From Lepisosteus oculatus (taxonomy: Eukaryota > Chordata > Actinopteri > Semionotiformes > Lepisosteidae), in NCBI RefSeq assembly GCF_040954835.1, contig NC_090696.1, positions 76,631,722-76,695,721 on the forward strand: a stretch of 64,000 bases of DNA. Reading direction: 5' to 3'. Positions 25,901 to 34,900 of this stretch are shown one piece after another. The notes beneath the pieces were generated by a model. That model was given only the letters and a program-made list of their open reading frames with translations. It was not told the DNA's origin and ran no database searches. Each line of letters begins with the position of its first letter. Positions within the stretch are counted from its first letter, which is position 1. Both the position numbers and the translations under genes were made by a program.

Positions 25901-28900
25901 TGTAAATTCAGTCCATGGTATTTCACGGAATCAGAGGTCTTGGAGCTGTTCTGCTAAGATTTGAAAATCTAGGAAAAATGCAAGAATCTTTTCTGTAGCC
26001 CTATATAATATTGGAAAAAACGTTCTTTGTTGCAAGTACACAAGTAGTGTTGCCTTCTGTAAAACAGCATATTTAACGCAAAGTGATGCACAGAAAGTTA
26101 GTGCATCATGGATGGAGATAATTACTAACCCTTCTATTCTGATTGATTTATCACAAGATGTTTTTGATTAAAGTACTGTATGCACAGTGAAAGTTACACC
26201 TTACAGTTAAGTATGTGTTGTACCAGTTCTGGCATGTACAGTATCTGGCTTGATATATGCAGAACTTATACCCATGTTTATATATGTTCATGGGATGCAT
26301 TGCACTGTGCATGCTGCAGAATATCAGCATCATCATCAGCTGTTCCTATATTTCCTTACACGCGTGAACACTGTGTTAAAGATCCCAGGAGAGAATGTTC
26401 TGTTGCAGGTGAAAAAGTCTCATATCTATGGTCACCTTTATAAAATTCCATAGTAATGGCATTTAGCTTGTTTACAGCATATGATAGCATTTTTCTAGTT
26501 TAAGAATCGCCTTAGTATATATAAGTTACATCATGATCTGATTGTTGATTGTTGTTAGGTCATGTTGAAGTTCATGAGCACGTTTTCCTATGTATTCGGT
26601 TGCCCACTGTGTGAGTTGTAAAGGGAATTACTCCCACCTGCCTTCAGCATCTCCAGTTTATTGTGCCTGGGGAAAGGAATAAGCTTTCTTTAGAGAAAAC
26701 ATACCTCTTGTGATTGTCTTCGTGGTATTACTGAACACACTGTATGTCGAGTTGTAGGTTTGAGGTTGCAGGTGAGAGTGGCAGGTGCTAAACATGTCAC
26801 TTCTGCTAGAGAGAGTCCTGGGTGAGGTTATATTTACTAATGGATAATCAACAGCAAAGCTAAACTGGGCGTCAGTAGGGAAGCACACACAAGTGGATGT
26901 GACAGAACTGTGTAGAACTGTTTTCTGCACATCAAGCTAGCAAAATTTACCAGATCAGTCTTTTTTTTAAAAAGAAATAAAGCTCCGACTATCAACAGTG
27001 AGGAATCATTTCTAGCGCTAAAAAGGCTCCTGTGTTCAGCCTATATTACTGTTTTATATATATTTTTGTAAACTGCACTGAAAATCTGTTGTAACAAAGT
27101 ATGGACACAAGATATTTAAACAATTGAAGAAATCATCATTTTAAATCAATTAGGATTTGAGGTTTGATGTGGGAATGGTCTGGAATTTTACTGCTGAGCC
27201 AGAGTGTTTATTTAAATTAATTGTTTTTCTTGTCTGAGCTTCAGATCGGTAATAAACAGCTGTTTCACCGTGAAACATGGCAGGAATAAACCTTACAATC
27301 TTTTAGAAAGTTTGGCTTGTCATGTCTTGAGGACAATAAAAATAGACTGCTGACTAGATCAGTTAAATGTCAACTCAGTGTTAAACGCTTTGAAAAAGTG
27401 CAGTACAGTGGTTTCCTTTTACTTACTAAAAAATATTTCCTTCTGTAGTCAGCAGGTGCCACTTGCTATATGTCACTTTCAAGCCAAATGCTCCCCATTA
27501 GCAAACACTTCTAGTCTGGAGAAGTTTATGAAATAAGCAAACTGTTCTGTTTACAATCGGCATTTTTTGCAAAACACAATGTACAAGGATAGGACACGAA
27601 GCTGTTTTTTAACTCGTTAAAAACTTGTGTGATCTCCAAGTGTTCCACTTTCTTTTTTTTATCCAGTGAAATGTAAGCAATAGAAAAGTAAAGGTAGTAG
27701 AGTCTGTAGAAAAATCCCTCCCCCATCCTACCCTGTTATAGATCAGACCAGGTTGCCGATATAAGAGGTTTGTGGACCAGTAGGTGGCGATATTCACTTG
27801 GAAACAGAATCCGTTTCCTGCGTGTCGGATACGGTAATGGGATCTGCCTTGCTGGGGGACTGTGTCCGTGTTTCGAATCCACGTTCCTGAGCGGTAGCTC
27901 TGTGGGTTTCCGTCTTTGTATCCCGGTCCCCTCCGTAGTGACCGCCCCGCGTCTGTCCTCGCGTGGCGGCGGTGCGGTCCCGGCGGGGCTGACGGCTGTC
28001 CCGTTTCCCCCCTGTCGCCGCGCAGTCGGCACCGCCAGCTCGTGCGAGCGGCTCGAGAGGGAGCGGGATGAACTCCGGGGGGCGTACGAGGCGCTGCTGC
28101 AGCGGCTGCAGGAGCAGCACCGGGCCGAGCTGGCGGAGCTGGAGGAGCGCCTCCGGGGCTTCTACGCGGCCGAGTGGGAGAAGGTGCACGAGGCCTACCA
28201 GCGGGAGGCCGACAAGATCAAGGCGCAGATGCAGCAGCAGGTGGGTCGGGTGTCGGGGGTCGGAGGGTGACTGGGGCTCAAGTCGTCTTCGGAAGGCATT
28301 CCCTCTGTCCCCGCTGATCTGCCCCTCGGCGGACACGCCTGCGCGGGACGTCCTCGGGCAGGGAAGGGGTTGCGGGGATCCCGAAGGGGCTGTCTGAGGT
28401 GAATGGAGGGGGGGGAGTGCGGTCAGCGGGTCTCTCCTTGGAGGACTGGGGCGAATGCAGTCTTGAAGCTATATGCACTGCGCAGCAGAGTAAGACGCGG
28501 AACGAGAAAGGAGCTGAGCAGCAGGAGAACCACTTCAGTTGCCATAAATACAAAGTATTGGGCGACCCAATTTGAGACTTAATTTCAGTCGGCGTGGGTG
28601 TACCTCTCCTGGTTTTCTGACCTGAAACGACACCAGTGACCTTTACCGCAGCCGATTCAACTACCATCTGCCATTCCCTTTTCTCTGATGAGAGTGTGCA
28701 CTGGATGCGCTCTTCAGAGAGGATATTTTCAAAATCCTGGGAGCAAACATGCTAAACAACCTTCTCTTATCCAGTCAATAGGTATTGGAGGAAGGGCAGT
28801 TCGTTAATCAGCAGACTAAATGTGTCAAAGACTGGAGACGACTCTCGTTGAATTTTCTTGGCATTAATTTACCTGACATGTCCAAAAATATAATCTGGGT

Positions 28901-31900
28901 TCCAAGTGCAGAGTACATGTGGAGAAGGGATTGACCAACACGAGAGAAATTTCTGCAATATCTTTTCCCCTTGTGTGTATTGCGATGTCATTTTATTTGG
29001 GTTAAAGTGTGATTCACCGAATGAATACCATTCTGATGAAATACACCCTGAGTTCGTCAATCGGCGATGGCAGGGGTATGGTATAATGAGACCAGTATGT
29101 TAATGTGATATGAAACAGTGATTTATTTCAAGTAGTTTGGTGTCCCTTGCTCATTGGATTTATGATGCCGGTTGCACAAAATCCCATCTTGCTACTGAAA
29201 AGGGACAACATGTTTTATGATAGTACAGTGATATTGTCATGCAGCCATATGCTTTAGAAATGGAGATGTTTTTTAATGTTATCCCTCGGGGATCTGCAGT
29301 TTCAAAACCATGTTCCCAAAAAGTTAAATGCAGCACAGTTTTCTTTTCTGTTCTCCTGCCTCTCTAGGTTGATGAATTAGGCTCAAAGCATGAATCTTTG
29401 AGGAAAGAACTGGAGACCAGGCACTCCGAGAAGATTGAGCTCCTGAAACAGCATTATGAAACCTCTATAGAAGGCAAGTTCCCCTTCATAATGTCTGGTG
29501 ATTATAAAAATGTCAAGAAAAGGCTGATTTCTAAATGGAAAAATTACACCAAAACGTGGAGTTTGTCAATTGTGACCAACTGCTCCATTTTCCTTTTAAA
29601 GTTTCTTGCATATAACGTATACATGTTGTTTGAAGGATACAGGTTATACCTGTGCATTCCTGCCCTTATAAAGAAATGCATCTAGCCCTAAGGAAGGGAA
29701 GTACTTAGTTATTTTCTCAAATGGTGGCTGTCCTCTTACCCATTTACAGCCTGCCTTAAGCATGTTGCGTTGTATTGGGAAAATATTCAACTGAACTTTG
29801 TCCAGTAACTGTAGACACTCAAAAATGTGAGCTAAACTGGAGTCATCTTACAGAATGATGTTGTAATGTAGCATGACTTTTAAAACGGTTTCCATTTTAT
29901 TTGCTGTCGTAAATCTCTGTATTTTGTTTCACATCTCTGTGCATTTTTTCAGACCTCAAGATATCTCAGGACTTGGAAAAGCAATCTCTCAACAAATCAT
30001 TTCAAGATACTGAATCCTCACTATGTGTAAGCTGACATTTACTATAAACTATTTTGTGTTCTGTTAAATGGATCTCAAAAATGAATGTCTAACCTGCAAT
30101 AACATATAACTTTTATAAGTATTGCGTGACAAAGGCACCACTTGACTACTGCTAAAGAAAACATCAGTAGCTGCAAGATGGTATCCTCCTGAAAATCACT
30201 GTTACTTTAAAACCTTACAGCTGGCCTGAGCTGAGCAACATGGTCTTGACATTTTATTATTAGTCTTCCAGTTTTTTAATATTCCTTTAGTTAGAAAATC
30301 ACACACCCCTGGTTTATAATTTCATAACTAATCCCTTCCTTCATTAACTCATAATCTATTGAGTTGGATATATGCTTGAATTATAGTCAGTTTACAGCTA
30401 CGATGAAAAATGCTAACATAGACCCTTCTATTTCCAATTTGGATATTACAAGACAGCAGAAAATATTAGGCACCTCTTTACACAAAGAGTTGTAGGGATA
30501 TAGACCAATTTACCCAGCTATACTGTTGAAGCCAATATCTTGGCTTGCTGCTTTAAAGAGCCTGCAGACTCATGTTGATTAGCTTCTAGCAAGCAAATGA
30601 GTTAGAAGAGAAAAACCTGTTGTTTCTAACATTTTTTCATGCCTTAAGGAGTGCAGGATTTGCCGTGCTGTAGTTTCGGGTTTTAGTGTAACTTGTAGTT
30701 GATCTGTATCTCAGATATGCACGGAGACAGAGGTTTCAAGGATTTTTAATACAATTGTTTTTGATCAAGGAAGTCTCTGGAGAATAATGTAAATATGTAA
30801 ATTCCTGACTAGCGCTCAAGGGTAACAGTGATTTTTTATTTCTCTTTTGGAAGAGAAAAAGAAAATAATGGCGAAGAATGCAGTGACTCATAAATCAACA
30901 TTTCACTGCCGAGATCCACTGTTTTAGCATTAAGCAGCGGTGGTGTAAGGGTTCGTTTATTTGGCACAGTGATCCTCAGAACATTTCTCACTGTCCCAGG
31001 TGAGAAATGGAGTGTTAGCACAAAGAATCTAAAGCCTGAAGCTTTTACCATTAAATTGGGTCCTTTTACAAGAAAGGCTGAAAAGTTCAGATCCCTTTGG
31101 GAGCTCAGGTCTTATCAGTCACACACACTTTATTTCCACCAAGCAGAGTCTGTTGATGCTTTTCTTGTTAGTAGTGTTGTCTTAGTGCAGGCTGCTGCAG
31201 TACCTTGTAACAAGGGAACGGCTGACAAAAAATATCTGATTGTGTTTCAGGAGCAGATTCATGAATTAACAGCTGCAAATGACTCTTTAAATGAGAAGCT
31301 GAAAGCTGAAGAAGAAAGGAGGAGAGCTTTAATGGACAAGAATCAGGTAACAGTAAAATTGACTGTATGAGATTCTAGGTGTTGTAAGTTATGATGGACT
31401 ATTTTCTCTGCGAATTGTGATCTCGAAAGAAGAGCACTGCAGTGTGCCGGATTACTCCCTCACACATTCAAAGACAAATAGCACTGATACAGTTCTCTTT
31501 GTGCAGGCCACCCTCTGCAGTAGAATAACATAACATCACTTTATTAGCCCTATACAATTTCTTGCATTAGGAATTCATCTTTTCACAGACCCCAGCTTGC
31601 TCTCCATGTGACACACAGACAGGGAGAGAAGCTTGGGGGCAGAGCGCAGGGTCAGCCATTGCACAGCGCCCCTGGAGCAGTTGGGATTTAAGGGCCTTGC
31701 TCAGGGGCCCAACGGAGTAGGATTCCTCTGCCAGCCGCGGAATTTGAACCGGCAACCTTCCAGCCACAGGCGCAGATCCTGAGCCACAGAGCCACCTCTC
31801 CGCCCCACACTGGGGACACCGATGCCGACTCCAGGGAGCAGGTCGTGTGCAGGAAGATGTAGTCCAGGCAGCTTTCACTCCCCGGGAGTTTCTCCACGTC

Positions 31901-34900
31901 GTTCCGGCGTCGCTTGGGCGACATCTCCCTGGTGGATGGCTTCAGACGAAGTGCTCGATTAGGGCTAACCCTGTCAAGCAGAGCACATTTATTGGTTCAT
32001 GTCTACCACCAGCCCACTGGAAATTTGGGATAAGCCATAGATTCACCTATTTTAAAGTTAATCTGCTTTCAGCAGGTGTCCATCTGCCAGTGGGTCACGT
32101 TTCTAACCAACAGTCGAGTCGTCAGTTGAGGTATTGTTGACAGGTTGAGGTATCCATCGACGATGCATACTGCCCTCTGCTGGATTTTATAGTAAATGCT
32201 GTTGTTAAAGACATGGTGTTTGAATTCTGTTCTGTGCATCAAAGGAAACAAACCTGAGGGGTTTGGAACCAGCAGCCCGGCCATTTTGTTGAAGCCGATA
32301 CCCTGGCTTGTTTAAGAGAAGTGACTGGATAAGATCCTGGGATCAAGGAGCTACTAACTACCGAACAGATTATCTGGCCCGAATGGCCTCTTTGTGTTTG
32401 TCTTCTGTTCTTATATTTCTTTCAGCTTCTAGTAAATGGTATTCCATGTTTGTCGTAGCAGTTGAACGTGTCAGAAATGCTGTAGGGGAATTCCTTGTGC
32501 TGTATTAAGTTGTCGTCAGCAGTGGGTCTGCTGTGAAAGTCACAGGCAAGGAGCATGAGCAGCCCCTGTCGCGTGCTTCGACCCCGTCCCCTCGCAGAGC
32601 CAGGATAAGCACATTCGCCGGTCTCCGAGCCGTAGGTGCCACCAGCCGTCCCAGTTTGTCCCCCAGGTGCTCGGTGGGGTGCAGATCGAGCCGGCAGGGA
32701 ATCCATGGCGTTTTGCCACACTGGGGTCTTTCAGGAAATGTTGCACGAGCAGCAGGAGGACGTGTGCTGTTCCTGCTGGGACGTCGGCACGTCAGGAAGG
32801 GCAGCCAGTGAGGCCCAGGACTGCATCCATGTCAGGCCATGCGGTCAGGCTGGCACTGGGCACTGCCAGTGGAACTCCCTTCTGTATCACTATTGAGTCC
32901 TGAATTACGGATCCCAGTCACGCCGAGCACACTGGCATCCACAATATTCTGTATTAATCTGAAAGCGTAGATAGTCCATAAAGAGTTTTAAGTATCTTTT
33001 AGAGAAATGTTTCATATTCTCAGAATAATGCTTAAAAATAAATCACGTGAATCTTGGTTGTCTCATTACTACAGAAAAAATCAGCTACTTTTTTTTCCTA
33101 TCTGTAAATTTGAAACATTTCTTGCATTGAGGCATTTGGTTTCATGGGATGCTATCAGAAGTTTTGTGTAACAGGTGTTTAATAAATAGCATATAAAGCA
33201 ATTGCCTCTTAATTACAGGAACCTTTGGAATGCTTAGTTTTGAAAACCAAGTGCAACACAATATTTTTGGTCCTCTTGCCTGTCAGACTTGGCTGTTCTT
33301 ATTGTTGCCTAATCCCCGGTGTCACCAGCCTTGACAAGGCAGTGCTGGTGTCTGGGATGAGAGACTTGAGTGCAGCACGGAGCTGAAAGATCTGTGAGGT
33401 CTCCTGTTTTCCATTTCAGAGGGACTCCCACACTCTGTATTTGGAGCAGGAGCTGGAAAGTCTGAAAGTGGTTTTGGATATCAAGACTGAGCAGCTACAC
33501 CAACAGGATAAAAAGCTTATCCAAATGGAAAAACTGGTGAGTTAAATTCTAAGAACTCGGAGGAAATTGCTTGGGATTTGGTCTTCTGTTTTAAGAAAAT
33601 ACGGCATAGTGAGTGTTCTTAACGCAGCACGTTATTAATTGCATTTTATGTCGTTATACCATTTCCCTGATGTGAAGTAGTTTTCTTTAGAGGCCGACTC
33701 ACTTCAGACTTACAGCCCTATGCCACAAAACAAAGAAAACATTTCATATGTCAAAAAAATCTAATGTGAGCACCCGTTTGTCAGAGTACGTACTGTGGTT
33801 TCTCATCGTTTTCCCCCTCACCTCTGTATAGAAGTCATTTGGGGTCACGTTAGCTAAAATAATAACATATGAACCAGGACTTAACGTGTTCAGCACATGG
33901 GAATGGGTTTTATGGGTTCTAATGTGCATAAGTTACATCGTTTCCATGCGTGTTCTCCGTCCACTGGACACACCGGGAAAGACCCTACGGTTAAAGATCT
34001 GGTAACTGCTTTGTGGATATTCGGTGTCCATTTTTGTCAGCGTGTACATTCCTGCCGCCTATGGCCGTGGCTGTAGAGCTGGGTGAGAGGTCACCTTTCT
34101 TCTGTCCCCTAGATGGAACGAAACATCAAACTGGAGGAAGGGTTGAACAGGGTCCAGCAAGAAAACGAAGACCTGAAAGCGAGGATGGATAAACATGCAG
34201 CGTTGTCGAGGTAACCTCCTTGCTCCCTGGTCCTTCACGGCTCCGTCGTAGACGGCGAGCAGAGCCGACGCCGCACACGGTTCTTTTAATCCGCCGTGGC
34301 TGGAGCTGGGGTTTTCATTCTCTCGCGGCACACCTGCACCCGGGATGCAGTGGGAAAGTGGGTAGAGGAAACTCCAGTCTTGAGGCAGTTTAAAAGTGTT
34401 TTGGATTTCATCTTGAAAGCCTCCCGCTCGTCCCTGGGGCGTGAACATTGCAGCCTGCAGTTTTGAAGCAAATCATGAGCACAGCCTCAGTATTTCAAGT
34501 ATTGCAATACCACCTGCAACAGCAAATATTCAGTACTAGAACAGACATTTACCTGTTCCGTATTGTAGCTGTGCACTTAGCACATGAAACCACTAATTAG
34601 GCAATGTGTTGCATTTTAATAAGCTAATGCGCATTTGAACATCCACAGTAGTAGCGTTCCATTACAGTTCTTAAAAATATCTTCTAGGTAATGTTATGTA
34701 AAAGCTTGCAAATTAAAAAAATAAATGCAAATCTTTCCATTAGCCAGCTTCACTTTGCCAAGGATAAAAAGAATGTCACCAGCCGACTGTGCCCTCTAAC
34801 ACGCAGTGTACTGAATTGCGTGTGTGGGGGTCAGGTCACAGCATGAGCTGCATGATTTGTTACTGGTCCTGTAGATGCAGGAAATGGGTTCCTAGCTGTG

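Larger units (their letters stand above)
31347..33419 (+). other. mtus1: MTUS1 intron with SINE and a GC-rich block
   Basis: The intron holds a tRNA-headed SINE on the - strand (31524-31805), a dispersed repeat fragment (32205-32425) and a GC-rich block at 32530-32930 with no recognised identity. Confidence 0.6.

Noticed and set aside
27794..28397. Open frames of 109-180 codons overlapping the 28026 exon
   Set aside because: Stop-poor GC-rich sequence around one MTUS1 exon. The other frames and the - strand frame show no family match.
31729..31800. Possible tRNA gene on the - strand
   Set aside because: A- and B-box-like blocks are present, but they head a SINE with a body and tail, and no clean cloverleaf was found.
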